The notes beneath the pieces are model-generated. The model was not told the origin of the DNA, did not search any database, and saw only the letters and a program-made list of their open reading frames with translations. From NCBI GenBank assembly GCA_022841915.1, contig JALHQN010000023.1, forward strand, positions 1 through 64,000: a stretch of 64,000 nt of DNA, written 5' to 3'. This DNA comes from Burkholderiales bacterium. GTDB lineage: Bacteria; Pseudomonadota; Gammaproteobacteria; Burkholderiales; WYBJ01. This document shows positions 46,536 through 56,202 of the stretch, piece after piece; positions within the stretch are counted from its first letter, which is position 1, and the number at the start of each line of letters is the position of its first letter. Position numbers and translations under genes: made by a program.

Positions 46536-48032
46536 ATGTCGCTCGCGGTTGTTTACAGTCGTGCGCTCTGCGCGATGGATGCGCCGCAAGTCAGTGTGGA
46601 AGCTCATCTCGGCGGAGGATTGCCGTCGTTCACGATCGTTGGCCTCCCCGAGGCGGAGGTCAGAGAAGCGCGCGATCGGGTGCGGGCAGCCTTGCAAAAT
46701 GCCCGCTTCGAATTTCCTGCGCGGCGCATCACGGTCAACCTCGCGCCCGCCGATCTGCCCAAGGATTCCGGCCGCTTCGATCTGCCGATCGCGCTTGGCA
46801 TCCTCGCCGCATCCGGGCAGATTCCGCGCGAGCGCCTCGACGCGTGCGAGTTCGTCGGAGAACTGGCGCTTACCGGCGAATTGAGACCGATCCGCGGGGC
46901 ATTGCCGATGACCCTCTCGGTGCGGGCTTCGGAGCGTACTATCGTATTGCCCAGCGCGAATGCTGCAGAGGGGGCGCTGGTCCGCGGGGCGCGCATATTG
47001 AGCGCCGACTCCTTGCTCCAGATCTGCGCTCATCTCGCGGGCGAGAAGCCGCTCGAGTTCTTCGACGATGCCCCGGCAGCACAGCCAAGCGCGTTCCCGG
47101 ATCTTGCCGATGTCCGAGGGCAGATGCATGCAAGGCGTGCGCTGGAAGTGGCCGCTGCCGGGGCGCACTCGTTGTTGATGGTCGGCCCGCCAGGTTCCGG
47201 CAAATCCATGCTCGCGGCCCGCTTGCCTGGGATCCTGCCGCTCATGACCGAGCAGGAGGCCCTCGAGTCAGCCGCCGTTCAATCGTTGGGCAGCCGTGGA
47301 TTTCGTCCTGAAGCCTGGCGCATGCGCCCGTTCCGCGCGCCTCACCACACGACCTCGGCGATTGCGCTGGTCGGCGGCGGGAGTTCGCCGCGCCCGGGAG
47401 AGATCTCCATGGCTTTACATGGCGTGCTCTTTCTCGACGAGTTGCCGGAGTTCGATCGACGAGTGCTCGAGGCGCTCAGGGAGCCGCTGGACTCGGGACA
47501 CATCACCGTATCGCGCGCTGCCCGCCAGGCGGATTTCCCGGCGCGGTTTCAGCTCGTCGGTGCGATGAATCCCTGTCCCTGCGGTTATCTCGGGCAGGCG
47601 CGCTGCCGCTGCACACCGGATCAGGTCGCTCGATACCGGGCGAAGATTTCCGGGCCGCTGCTCGACCGGATCGATCTGCAACTCGAGGTGCCGACCGTCC
47701 CGATCGACGACCTGCAGCGACCCGGCGAGGGTGAGGCGTCCGATGTCGTCCGCGTGCGCGTGGAGGCCGCGCGAGCCCTCATGCTGGAGCGACAAGGCAA
47801 GCCCAACGCGATGCTGGAGTCTCGAGAGATCGAGCGGTATTGCGTGCTCGATTCGCACGGTCTCGAGACGCTGCAGAGGGCAATTACCAAGTTCGGGCTG
47901 TCTGCCCGCAGCTATCACCGCACCATCAAGGTTGCGCGCTCGATTGCGGACCTGTGCGGGTCCGGGCGCATCGAACGGGCACATATCGCCGAAGCGCTCG
48001 GTTATCGGCGCCGCCTCGATGACCGGCCCTGA
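46536..48032 (+). CDS. comM: YifB/ComM-family AAA+ ATPase
   Basis: A 498-aa ATPase: an N-terminal Lon-like ChlI domain (SLAVVYSRALCAMDAPQV), Walker A GPPGSGKSMLAARLPG, Walker B GVLFLDELPEFDR, and a Cys cluster (NPCPCGYLGQARCRCT) for zinc. ComM helicase drives branch migration in natural transformation; YifB homologues occur in non-competent bacteria too. It follows ubiK by 24 bases. Confidence 0.93.
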   Translation: MSLAVVYSRALCAMDAPQVSVEAHLGGGLPSFTIVGLPEAEVREARDRVRAALQNARFEFPARRITVNLAPADLPKDSGRFDLPIALGILAASGQIPRERLDACEFVGELALTGELRPIRGALPMTLSVRASERTIVLPSANAAEGALVRGARILSADSLLQICAHLAGEKPLEFFDDAPAAQPSAFPDLADVRGQMHARRALEVAAAGAHSLLMVGPPGSGKSMLAARLPGILPLMTEQEALESAAVQSLGSRGFRPEAWRMRPFRAPHHTTSAIALVGGGSSPRPGEISMALHGVLFLDELPEFDRRVLEALREPLDSGHITVSRAARQADFPARFQLVGAMNPCPCGYLGQARCRCTPDQVARYRAKISGPLLDRIDLQLEVPTVPIDDLQRPGEGEASDVVRVRVEAARALMLERQGKPNAMLESREIERYCVLDSHGLETLQRAITKFGLSARSYHRTIKVARSIADLCGSGRIERAHIAEALGYRRRLDDRP

Positions 48033-48369
48033 GCCCGCACGGAGCTTGGATGATCGCCGGGTGTGCCGCTGCATGTGGATGCCGTTTCACGGATTCAGTC
48101 GTCGGCTGCCTTGCGCTGGTGAATCGAGAGATCGCGCCGTGGGGCGTTGCCTCGGAGCGCCCATCACCGGGGAAAAGTACGACCTCGGCACCGAACCTGT
48201 AGCTGTGTAGGATGCCTGACGGGAATGTCTCGAGAGGCCTGACGCCGAGCGCGGCGCCCTTGCATGAAGCGAGGCCCCGCCTCGGGACGCTCGCTTCGGC
48301 CGCACTCATCGACGCACATCCAGGCCGCCGCTTCGCGCGCCTGCACGATGCTCCTGGAGGAGGCGGCGA
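48033..48369. other. Intergenic gap between convergent comM and amidase genes
   Basis: No gene with a credible start, no RNA and no clear terminator hairpin was seen in these 337 bases. Confidence 0.4.
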
Positions 48370-49812
48370 TCAAGTCGGCGCCGAGCCAGGCCGCGGATCG
48401 ATGGGCAGCAGTTTGTCCAGCCCGCATGCTTGTTCGTACAGGGCCCCTGCGAAAAGCGCCGTCGCTTCCTGGCGAGCGGGTGCGACGATCTGCAGCCCGA
48501 TCGGGCGGCCATGACGATCGAAACCGCAAGGCACCGAGACGGCCGGGCAGGATGTCAGCGTGATCGCGGAGGTGATCACGCTGCCGGACATGTAGTTCGT
48601 CAGCTTGACGCCGTCGATCTCGTTGCGGGTGCGCTGCATGACATCCCAGGCCGGCGTCGAAGCGCCGGGCGTGACGAGGACGTCCCAATCGCAGAAGAAG
48701 TCGGCGAAGCGACGATACAGCGCGGCGCGCTCGCGGTCGGCCCAGGCGAGCTTGCTCGGCGTCGCGGTCAGGCCCTGCTCGGTATTCCAGACGATGTCGG
48801 GCTTGATGCGATCTCGCTGCGTCTGCAGTTGCAGTTCGCGTTCGACCACGAAGTGCTGCGAGCGCAGCGCGAGAAACACATCTTCGACTGGGCCCAGTTC
48901 GGGGAATGCCTCCTCGACGATGCAACCTGCGTCCTCGAACTTGCGGACCATGCGAGCGCAGATCTCCTTGGTCTCGCGCTCTACCGGAACTCGGCCGCCG
49001 TAATCGGCGGTAAAGGCGACGCGCAGAGGCCGTGGCGGTGCGGCGACCGCAGCGGCGAAGGAGGTTGCCGGGGCATCGAACGTAAGAGGATCGAGCGGAC
49101 AGTATCCCGCCATCGTGTCGAGGAACATCGCCAGGTCGGGAACATTGCGAGCCATCGGGCCTTGCACCGAGAGCGGCGAGAACAGGTTGTTCGAGGTGCC
49201 GCGCGTGACCCGTCCCGGAGAGGGCCTCAGACCGACCACGGAGCACAGTGTCGCCGGGCCGCGTAGCGAGCCGCCATGATCGGAGCCGTGGGCGAGCCAT
49301 GCCATCCCGGTTGCGACCGCGACGGCGCCGCCTCCGGTGGAGCCGCCGCAGGTCAGGGCCGTGTTCCAGGGATTGCGGGTACGGCCGAACACCTCGTTGA
49401 AGGTGTTGCTGCCGGCGCCGAACTCGGGGGTGTTCGACTTGGCGAACACGATGCCGCCCTTGCGTTCGATGCGCTGGACCAGCGGATGCGAGGCCGACGG
49501 GACATGATCGCTGAAGATGGGCGAACCATAGGTCGTGCGCACGCCGGCCACGTCGATGAGATCCTTGATGGCCACCGGCAGGCCGGCTAGCCAGCCGGCT
49601 TCGCCCTCGGCCTCGCGGCGTCGATTCGCCATCAGTTCACGGGCATGTGCTCGCGCCCGATCGAGGCACAGGGTCGGTAGCGCATTCACCGCAGTATCGA
49701 CTGCGGCGATGCGCGCCTCCAGCGCGTCGATGAGGTCCAGGGGGGTGATTTCGCCTCGCCGCAGCCGCCTCACGGCCTCGGTCGCCGTGAGCTTGAACAA
49801 CTCGTCACTCAT
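48370..49812 (-). CDS. Amidase-signature family hydrolase
   Basis: A 480-aa amidase (AS family). Catalytic Lys in GLPVAIKDLIDVAGV, cis-Ser in CGGSTGGGAVAVA, nucleophile Ser in GSDHGGSLRGPA. Start 49812 (MSDELFKLTATEAVRRLRRG) has AGGAGATGC upstream. Substrate is unknown; it lies next to a cupin and an ABC peptide-type receptor in the same direction, which may hint at catabolism of an amide. It is not GatA, which is at 29.5 kb. Confidence 0.86.
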   Translation of the reverse strand: MSDELFKLTATEAVRRLRRGEITPLDLIDALEARIAAVDTAVNALPTLCLDRARAHARELMANRRREAEGEAGWLAGLPVAIKDLIDVAGVRTTYGSPIFSDHVPSASHPLVQRIERKGGIVFAKSNTPEFGAGSNTFNEVFGRTRNPWNTALTCGGSTGGGAVAVATGMAWLAHGSDHGGSLRGPATLCSVVGLRPSPGRVTRGTSNNLFSPLSVQGPMARNVPDLAMFLDTMAGYCPLDPLTFDAPATSFAAAVAAPPRPLRVAFTADYGGRVPVERETKEICARMVRKFEDAGCIVEEAFPELGPVEDVFLALRSQHFVVERELQLQTQRDRIKPDIVWNTEQGLTATPSKLAWADRERAALYRRFADFFCDWDVLVTPGASTPAWDVMQRTRNEIDGVKLTNYMSGSVITSAITLTSCPAVSVPCGFDRHGRPIGLQIVAPARQEATALFAGALYEQACGLDKLLPIDPRPGSAPT

Positions 49813-50027
49813 CTTGCATCTCCTGAAGCGCACGGGTGGAGCATAGGAGCAAACGGACGCGCGCACAATTTGCACCTCGATGAGGGTCTGCCGCGACATG
49901 GCACGACGAGCCACCCTGCTTCAGTGTCCCGTGACGCGAGGGTCAGGTTGAACGTCCAGAGCGCTTCTCCCGGGCGCCCCAGACACCGAACCGCCGACGC
50001 ACCGGGAAAACGCGGTGTCCGAGGGTG

Positions 50028-50582
50028 CTAGCGGATGAACTGATCGACGAAGCCTGCGCCCAAGCCGACGGTTTCGTAGTGCTTGCGCGCCTTCTCGATA
50101 CGGGTGAATACGTCGTCGTAGCCGGTCGACTTGCCGAACGGATCGACGTACATCAGGCTTCCGGTCACCTGGAACAGGGTGACCATTTCAGTGCATCCAT
50201 CGGGCACCACCAGCGTGTGCGTTTCGCCCGGCGGCTCGAAGATGTAGCTGCCTTCCTCGGCGACCCAGTCGTGCTCGAGGTAATGCCAGCGGCCCTTGAT
50301 GACGAACGCGTGCACGCCGCCCGAATGCCGGTGCCGTGCGATTACGCCTGCTTTGGTGACCCGCAGGATGTGCGTGTACTGGCCCATCGAGACGTTGTAC
50401 TGCAGCGGGCGCGACCACGAATGGTCGGTGATCTTCACCCAGGTCGGATCATCTGCGGGCGGAAGCGCCGGGATGATGACCTGCTCGGGGCGCATGTCGC
50501 GCGGCTGAGGATATTGATACGGTACACGTTCGGTTTGAGCGCTGGCAGGAAGATCGCGGGCCTGATTCACGGGGATGTCCAT
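50028..50582 (-). CDS. Cupin-domain protein (2,4'-dihydroxyacetophenone dioxygenase-like)
   Basis: A 184-aa single cupin with metal-binding motif 1 in RHRHSGGVHAFVIKGRWHY and motif 2 in GETHTLVV. It resembles the ring- or chain-cleaving dioxygenase-type cupins of the 2,4'-dihydroxyacetophenone group, but a binding-only role is possible. ATG 50582 (MDIPVNQARDLPASAQTE) follows a stop-free frame. It lies 215 bases from the amidase gene. Confidence 0.78.
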   Translation of the reverse strand: MDIPVNQARDLPASAQTERVPYQYPQPRDMRPEQVIIPALPPADDPTWVKITDHSWSRPLQYNVSMGQYTHILRVTKAGVIARHRHSGGVHAFVIKGRWHYLEHDWVAEEGSYIFEPPGETHTLVVPDGCTEMVTLFQVTGSLMYVDPFGKSTGYDDVFTRIEKARKHYETVGLGAGFVDQFIR

Positions 50583-50810
50583 GGTCGATTGAGTGCTAGG
50601 GCACGAGCTGATGTGAAGGGCAGTATCGCTCCCTCTCGAGCGAGGCGTCAATGCGCTGAGGCAGGGTGGAGGCGTGGCCGGGCGCTGCACGCACCTTGGC
50701 TCGCCGAGGGCGCAGGAGGCTGGGCAGCACGTCCGCAGCGTGCTCCTGGCGAGGCGGCGACTCGCCTCGCCAGGAGCATCGCTGCGCAGATCAGCACGAT
50801 CGCATGCTCG

Positions 50811-52397
50811 CTATCGATCCAGCCAAACGTTCTCCATGCGCAGATTGCTGTACTGACTGTTCATGCTCGGCACGTAGCCCTTGACGTGAGGGCGCCGGCA
50901 ATACGGCAGGGCGGCGAAGGTGATCGTCGGGCGCACCACATCCATCTGGAGTCGCTTGTCGATCTCCTTGACCAGCTTCTTGCGCTCGGCCGGATCGATC
51001 ATGGCAGACTGCTTCTCGATCAATGCCTCCACTTCCTTGTTGCAGTAGCCGTCGACATTGTTGCGCGACGTGCAAGTGAAGCTTTCGTAGAACGCGACAT
51101 CGGGGTCGTCCATCGATTGCCCCCTCGAGCGCACAGCGACGGTGTAGTTGCGCTTTGCCAAGGTCCTCGACCAAAGCGCAGTGTCGATCGTCTTCATTTC
51201 GCCCGTGACGTGAATCTTCGAGAGCTGGTCCAACACCAGGATCGAGACGTCCCGATACCGCGCGACATCGCGGGTACTCAGGACGATGCTGAGCGGCTTG
51301 TCGGGACCGTAGCCCGCCTCGCGCATGAGCTTGCGGGCTTCCTCTCGCCGCTTCTCCAGATCGGGGCCGTATCCGGGGATAGCGGCCAAGTCGTTCGTGG
51401 TCAGCCCCCAATTGCCCTCGGGGGGCGGCATCAGTTCTCCGCCGAGTTTGTCGAGGCCCGCTCCCTTGACTTTGGCGACGGCCTCGCGGTCGATCGCGAG
51501 CGCCATCGCGCGCCGCACCCGCGGATCGTTGAAGGGCGCGACTGCACGGTTGATCAAGAGTTGAGTGTAGGCATAGCTCAGGCCCACGTCGCATATCGCA
51601 TCGGGAACCTTCTGCTTGACCTCGGCGAGCAGGGTGGCACTGGGTGTGTAGAGATCGGTGTCGCCGGCCACGAAGGCGAGCAGTCGGGTGCTGGGCGACG
51701 AGATGATCGGCATGTCGATGCCGTCCAGATAGGGCCGCCCCGGCTTGAAATAATTGGGATTCTTGACCAGGCGGATCATCTTGCCGGGTTCGATCGACTT
51801 CACCATGAACGGTCCGGTGCCGATCGGGCGCTGTCGCATCGTCTTCGCATCGACGTGACAAGGATAGACTGGGGACCATCCGCCGGCGAAGAACATGAGG
51901 AAGGAGGGCTGCGGCCGCTTGAGCCGGAAGCTGACTCGGTGGTCGTTCTCGACCACGATCTCCTCGAGATTGGCGAACCATGCCTGGCGGGGAATTCGTC
52001 GCCAGCCCGCATCACGCTTGCCCGAAACGGCATCCCATGTGCATTTCACGTCCGCAGCGGTGAACGGTTTGCCGTCGTGCCATTGCACGCCGCGGCGCAG
52101 ATCGAACGTCAGCGTCTTGTTGTCCGCGCTCCATGTCCAGGCCGTGGCGAGGTCGGGCACGATCGTCTCCGGGCGGTTGAGCGGCTTGGTGGCATCGAAG
52201 TCCACGAGGTTGTTGAACACGGGAACGAAAGGCGTGGTGACGATGTTCGAGCCCTCCTCGTGCAGCGAGGCGCTCGGTGGGTTCTCGTCGTTGGCGCGCT
52301 TGAGAATGCCGCCGCTCTTCTGGGCGAAGCCGGACGACGCGAAAGTCATCATGACGACGACTGCGATCGACGTGCGAAGTGCGTGCTTTGAGTTCAC
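50811..52397 (-). CDS. ABC transporter solute receptor, peptide/nickel family (SBP_bac_5)
   Basis: A 528-aa periplasmic receptor with a signal peptide (LRTSIAVVVMMTFASSGFAQ). DLATAWTWSADNKTLTFDLR and GVQWHDGKPFTAADVKCTWD are the family signature; ALAIDREAVAK follows. No permease or ATPase is beside it, so it may serve distant genes. The ligand is unknown; the companion amidase and cupin make peptides or amides possible. Confidence 0.88.
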   Translation of the reverse strand: MNSKHALRTSIAVVVMMTFASSGFAQKSGGILKRANDENPPSASLHEEGSNIVTTPFVPVFNNLVDFDATKPLNRPETIVPDLATAWTWSADNKTLTFDLRRGVQWHDGKPFTAADVKCTWDAVSGKRDAGWRRIPRQAWFANLEEIVVENDHRVSFRLKRPQPSFLMFFAGGWSPVYPCHVDAKTMRQRPIGTGPFMVKSIEPGKMIRLVKNPNYFKPGRPYLDGIDMPIISSPSTRLLAFVAGDTDLYTPSATLLAEVKQKVPDAICDVGLSYAYTQLLINRAVAPFNDPRVRRAMALAIDREAVAKVKGAGLDKLGGELMPPPEGNWGLTTNDLAAIPGYGPDLEKRREEARKLMREAGYGPDKPLSIVLSTRDVARYRDVSILVLDQLSKIHVTGEMKTIDTALWSRTLAKRNYTVAVRSRGQSMDDPDVAFYESFTCTSRNNVDGYCNKEVEALIEKQSAMIDPAERKKLVKEIDKRLQMDVVRPTITFAALPYCRRPHVKGYVPSMNSQYSNLRMENVWLDR

Positions 52398-52872
52398 CTT
52401 GCTCCTCCATGCGATGGATTGTGGTCACCCGTCGGGACGATGGGCGCGATGCGGAAGGTGGTCGGACCGAACGGAGTCAGCCGGCGCAAGGTCGGTCACG
52501 GCAGCGATAGCGGCGTGCAGACACACGGCGATTCGAGTCATGTCGACTCCGCGTTCAGCGAAACGACCGACGACGCCGACAGCCCTCCTCGCTGACCGGC
52601 GTGCGGTTCACTGGCGTGAGTTCCGCTGCTGTGTCGAGCATAGGCCATCTGCAGCCCCGTGGGAAGGATTCGAACGCAGATGGATCATGGAGGCGCTGCG
52701 CGCTGCCTGCTCGCTTTCCGCGACAGTGTTTCATGTCGGGCTATCGGGTGCATCGAGCGGTATGCCGAAAGGATCAGACGAGCGACATCACCTCGTCATG
52801 ACACGCATCGAGCATCGGGTCGTACCGAATCGCTTCGATTGGCGGAACTCATGACTCAAGGGAGGCGTGATG
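52398..52872. other. Upstream intergenic part of a 963-base spacer
   Basis: The stretch from the receptor start to a possible small gene shows no family-like coding sequence, RNA gene or repeat. Some of it could be decayed DNA. Confidence 0.35.
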
Positions 52873-53082
52873 ATGAGTGGCTGGGGGCTCCTGGCGGCAG
52901 CGGCACTGGCCGCCGCGCTTCGCGCTCGGAAGCGCCAGGAAACCAGTCGCGGTCCCCATGCCGTGGCCAGCGGCGTCAATCCTTGCCAGTTCCCGCACGG
53001 CTGGGTGTTCGACGTGCCCGCCGTTGGGCTGGCAAAGCCGGTCCCGCGGAAGGACATAGATACCTTCAGTCATGAAGCCTGA
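52873..53082 (+). CDS. Possible small membrane-anchored protein
   Basis: A 69-aa open frame with a good ribosome-binding site (GGAGG 7 bases before ATG 52873; ATG 52870 also possible). The N terminus has a hydrophobic stretch (WGLLAAAALAAAL) then ARKRQ, followed by a Pro-rich segment with PCQFPHGWVFDVPAV. I do not recognise a family. The coding evidence is the site and layout alone. Confidence 0.3.
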   Translation: MSGWGLLAAAALAAALRARKRQETSRGPHAVASGVNPCQFPHGWVFDVPAVGLAKPVPRKDIDTFSHEA

Positions 53083-53360
53083 ATCGCCGATTCGGCGCTG
53101 CGCCCGACGCTCACGGTCGAGGTCGTGCCTGTGCTTGAACCCGGGACGTATGTCGATGATGGCAGGCCTTGGTGTGGTGGCCTCGGCGGCGCGACGTTCG
53201 CGTCGGCAAACCGACCGAGGCTGACGTCGACTCTCTCGCCTGGACTGCAGCGCGCCGATGGGCTGCGCTGCCGCGCGCGTGCTCGCACCGGATCGACCTC
53301 AGGATAAGGCCGGTGGTTCGTTCGTTATAATCGGCCGCACTTCAATCAGGAGCGAGGCCG
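53083..53360. other. Leader region of the gamma-glutamyltransferase gene
   Basis: The only clear signal is a perfect TATAAT (53326-53331) 30 bases before the ATG and an AGGAGCGAGG ribosome-binding stretch at 53348-53357. No good -35 accompanies it. Confidence 0.35.
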
Positions 53361-54932
53361 ATGGCGCACATCACGCAAAACTGGACGGTCAGCAAACCTG
53401 TCGTTCGGTCCCGGCGCGGGGTCGTCGCGACACAAAACAGGGTAGCCGGCGAGGCCGGCGCGCAGATTCTGGCCTCGGGCGGCAATGCCGTCGATGCCGC
53501 CGTGGCCACCGGATTCGCCCTGGCGGCCTGTGAGCCGTGGAACAGCGGCATGGGGGGCATAGGCTACATGCTGATCGCCATGGCGGGCTCGGATCGCGTG
53601 CAGGTCGTCGATTTCTCGCCCGTTTCACCGCGATCCCTCGATCCGGCCGACTTTCCCCTGATCGGTGGCGAGACCCGAGAATTGTTCACCTGGCCTGCGG
53701 TTCTCGAAGACCGCAACGTGCACGGTCCCATGTCGATCGCGGTTCCGGGTCACGTCGATGGCATGGGTCTCGCTCTGGAGACTTTCGGCACGAAGAGCTG
53801 GCGTGAAGTGCTGTCGCCGGCCATCCAGCTCGCCGAGCGAGGGATGGCCGTCGATTGGTATCTCACATTGAAGGTGGCCACCTCGGCTCGAGAGTTGTCG
53901 CGTTATCCGAGTACGAGCACGGTGTGGCTGCCGGACGGCTTTCCTCCTGTGACGCCGGCCGGCGCAGCGATGGAACGGCTCATGCTGACCGGGCTTGCCG
54001 ATACGATGAAGCACCTCGCCAAGGCGGGTCGGCGGGATTTCTACGAAGGTCGCATTGCGCGCGACATCGTGGCCGATTTGAAGGCCCTCGGCGGCATCAT
54101 CGATGCGGAGGATCTTGCGCGGTATCGTGCGCGCGTCGTCGATCCGACCGCGATAGCCTACCGTGATCATGCGCTCGCGCTGGCGCCGCGTTTGACTGCC
54201 GGGCCCAGCATGGCAAGAACGCTCGGCGGTCTCGCTGCGCACCGCTTCAGCGGCAAAGCGCCCGATGCGGCTGCATTCGTCGCTTATGCGCGAGAACTCC
54301 AGGCCGCTTTCGATGAACGTCTGCGCACGATGGGCGACGACCCCGATCCGAGCGAACCCACGTGCACGACGCATTTCAATGTGGTCGACCGCGACGGCAA
54401 CATGGTGGCTGTCACGCAGACTCTGCTGTCCGTGTTCGGTTCGCGCGTGGTGCTTCCATCGACCGGCATGCTGATGAACAATGGCATATTCTGGTTCGAT
54501 CCCCGGCCGGGCCTGCCCAATTCACTCGGTCCGAACAAGCGACCGTTGACCAACATGTGTCCGGTCATCGCGCGTCAGGACGGCAAGACCCGCTTCGCCG
54601 TGGGCGGCTCGGGCGGGCGCAAGATCTTTCCCGCCGTGCTGCAATTGACGTCGATGCTGATCGACCACGGGATGTCGCTGGAGGAGGCCTGGCACACGGC
54701 GCGCATCGATGCGAGCGGGGGCGAGACCGTAGGGATCGACCCCAGGCTCTCCGCGGCTGTGCGCGCCGCGCTTGCGCGTGAGTTCACGCTGAACGAGACC
54801 GAGCTCGTGGTGTACCCGACCAACTTCGCTTGCCCCAGCGCCGTAATGCGCGACTGGGCGACCGGCGAGAACTGCGGCATTGCCGATGTGATGTCCCCGT
54901 GGTCGGGCGCCGTGTCGGAGGACATGGTGTAG
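53361..54932 (+). CDS. Gamma-glutamyltransferase-family protein
   Basis: A 523-aa Ntn-hydrolase of the GGT family. The N-terminal half has VVATQNRVAGEAGAQILA and GGNAVDAAVATGFAL; the self-cleavage Thr lies in EPTCTTHFNVVDRDGN, with GSRVVLPSTGMLMNN and NKRPLTNMCPV downstream. No signal peptide, so it is likely cytoplasmic, unlike classical exported GGT. Such proteins can act as cephalosporin acylase-like or other amidases; substrate unknown. Confidence 0.87.
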   Translation: MAHITQNWTVSKPVVRSRRGVVATQNRVAGEAGAQILASGGNAVDAAVATGFALAACEPWNSGMGGIGYMLIAMAGSDRVQVVDFSPVSPRSLDPADFPLIGGETRELFTWPAVLEDRNVHGPMSIAVPGHVDGMGLALETFGTKSWREVLSPAIQLAERGMAVDWYLTLKVATSARELSRYPSTSTVWLPDGFPPVTPAGAAMERLMLTGLADTMKHLAKAGRRDFYEGRIARDIVADLKALGGIIDAEDLARYRARVVDPTAIAYRDHALALAPRLTAGPSMARTLGGLAAHRFSGKAPDAAAFVAYARELQAAFDERLRTMGDDPDPSEPTCTTHFNVVDRDGNMVAVTQTLLSVFGSRVVLPSTGMLMNNGIFWFDPRPGLPNSLGPNKRPLTNMCPVIARQDGKTRFAVGGSGGRKIFPAVLQLTSMLIDHGMSLEEAWHTARIDASGGETVGIDPRLSAAVRAALAREFTLNETELVVYPTNFACPSAVMRDWATGENCGIADVMSPWSGAVSEDMV

Positions 54933-54970
54933 GCAGCGGCCGAAGCCGCTGCGATACATGCCGATTGAAT

Positions 54971-55005
54971 GACGAAGGGCGGTTCTCTTCAGGCCGCCCC
55001 TCGTC
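54971..55005. terminator. Hairpin between convergent GGT and Bug genes
   Basis: GACGA-A-GGGCGG pairs with CCGCCC-C-TCGTC (one mismatch) around an 11-base loop. It lies between two convergent genes and could stop transcription from both sides, though the T run is short. Confidence 0.5.
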
Positions 55006-55014
55006 GGTTTCTAC

Positions 55015-55995
55015 CTAGGGTGTCACGCCAGCCCGCTTCGCGACACTGGTCCATTTCTCCACTTCGCGCTGCATGAAGTCACCGAACTCTTCGGGCGTGC
55101 TCGAGCGCGGCTCGAGGCCCTGCTCCATGAAGCGCTTCTGCACATCGGGCATGGCGACGACGCGCACGATCTCCTGATTGAGCTTTTGCACGATCGCGCG
55201 CGGCGTCTTCGCCGGGGCCGCGATGCCATACCAGGTCACGACCTCGAAGCCCGGGATCGTTTCGGCCACGGCCGGTACGTCGGGGATCACAGGAGAGCGT
55301 TTCATGCCGCCCGTGGCGAGGATCTTGAGCTTGCCGGCCTTCACCAGCCCCAACACACTGGGCATGCTGCTGAACATGAACTGCGTTTGGCCCGCGATCA
55401 GATCGGTCATGGCCGGACTCGTGCCTTTGTACGGCACGTGCACGACATCGACATTGGCCATGACCTTGATGAGTTCGCCGCCCAGGTGATTGGGGCTGCC
55501 GACGCCCACCGAGGCGAAATTGTAGGCGCCGGGTTTCGCCTTGGCCGCGGCGATCAACTCTTTCACGGTGTTGGGCGCGAATCCAGGGTGAGCGACGATG
55601 ATCTGCGGGCTGATCACCAGCAGGCTCACCGGGGCGAAATCCTTGGTGGTGTTGTATAGGGGCTTGGGAGCGACCAAGGGCGCGATCACCATTCCGCCGC
55701 CTGTGCCGAAGGTCAAGGTATAGCCGTCGGGGGCTGCCTTGGCCCCGAGGTCGGTGCCGATCATGGCCGCAGCGCCCGGACGATTGTCGACGACGACATG
55801 CTGACCGAGGGGTTCGGTAAGCCTCTGGGCGATGGTTCGGCCCACGAAGTCGGTCGGCCCGCCCGGCGGATAAGGTACGATCAATCGTACAGGTCGGTTG
55901 GGATAGCTCTGTGCCTGGGCAGCCGCTGCGCCGAGGCAAAGACCGACGACGGTCAATACCGCAAGCACGCCCTTACGGGTCGATTCGTTTCGCAT
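55015..55995 (-). CDS. Bug-family tripartite tricarboxylate receptor 1
   Basis: A 326-aa exported receptor: signal LAVLTVVGLCLGAAAAQA, then SYPNRPVRLIVPYPPGGPTD, the Bug start, and GTDLGAKAAPDGYTL. Bug proteins bind carboxylates or amides; no TctA/TctB membrane genes are in the window. GAGGAGAGTC is upstream. An 8-base unit repeated three times lies at 56019-56042 in its leader. Confidence 0.9.
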   Translation of the reverse strand: MRNESTRKGVLAVLTVVGLCLGAAAAQAQSYPNRPVRLIVPYPPGGPTDFVGRTIAQRLTEPLGQHVVVDNRPGAAAMIGTDLGAKAAPDGYTLTFGTGGGMVIAPLVAPKPLYNTTKDFAPVSLLVISPQIIVAHPGFAPNTVKELIAAAKAKPGAYNFASVGVGSPNHLGGELIKVMANVDVVHVPYKGTSPAMTDLIAGQTQFMFSSMPSVLGLVKAGKLKILATGGMKRSPVIPDVPAVAETIPGFEVVTWYGIAAPAKTPRAIVQKLNQEIVRVVAMPDVQKRFMEQGLEPRSSTPEEFGDFMQREVEKWTSVAKRAGVTP

Positions 55996-56018
55996 AAAAG
56001 ACTCTCCTCGTTATTGTC

Positions 56019-56042
56019 GCCATGCCGCCATGCCGCCATGCC
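56019..56042. repeat. Short tandem repeat, three copies of GCCATGCC
   Basis: Three perfect 8-base copies in the leader of Bug receptor 1. It may alter between strains; no known function. Confidence 0.8.
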
Positions 56043-56202
56043 GCAGTGTCGTCGATGATGGCGACGGGGCTGGGTCAGGAGGCGGTATTGTCTGCGCAAA
56101 GAGCGAACGGCGCTACTTCGACTGTCCGGCAGACGGGCGGGGGGCGCGGACGCATCGGCCCGTGCGATCGCTCGTGCGAGTGCCGAGCGATCGCAATCAT
56201 GG

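Noticed and set aside
50025-52391. 788-codon plus-strand frame opposite the cupin and ABC receptor genes
   Set aside because: It mirrors the codon pattern of the real minus-strand genes and shows no recognisable domain or signal.
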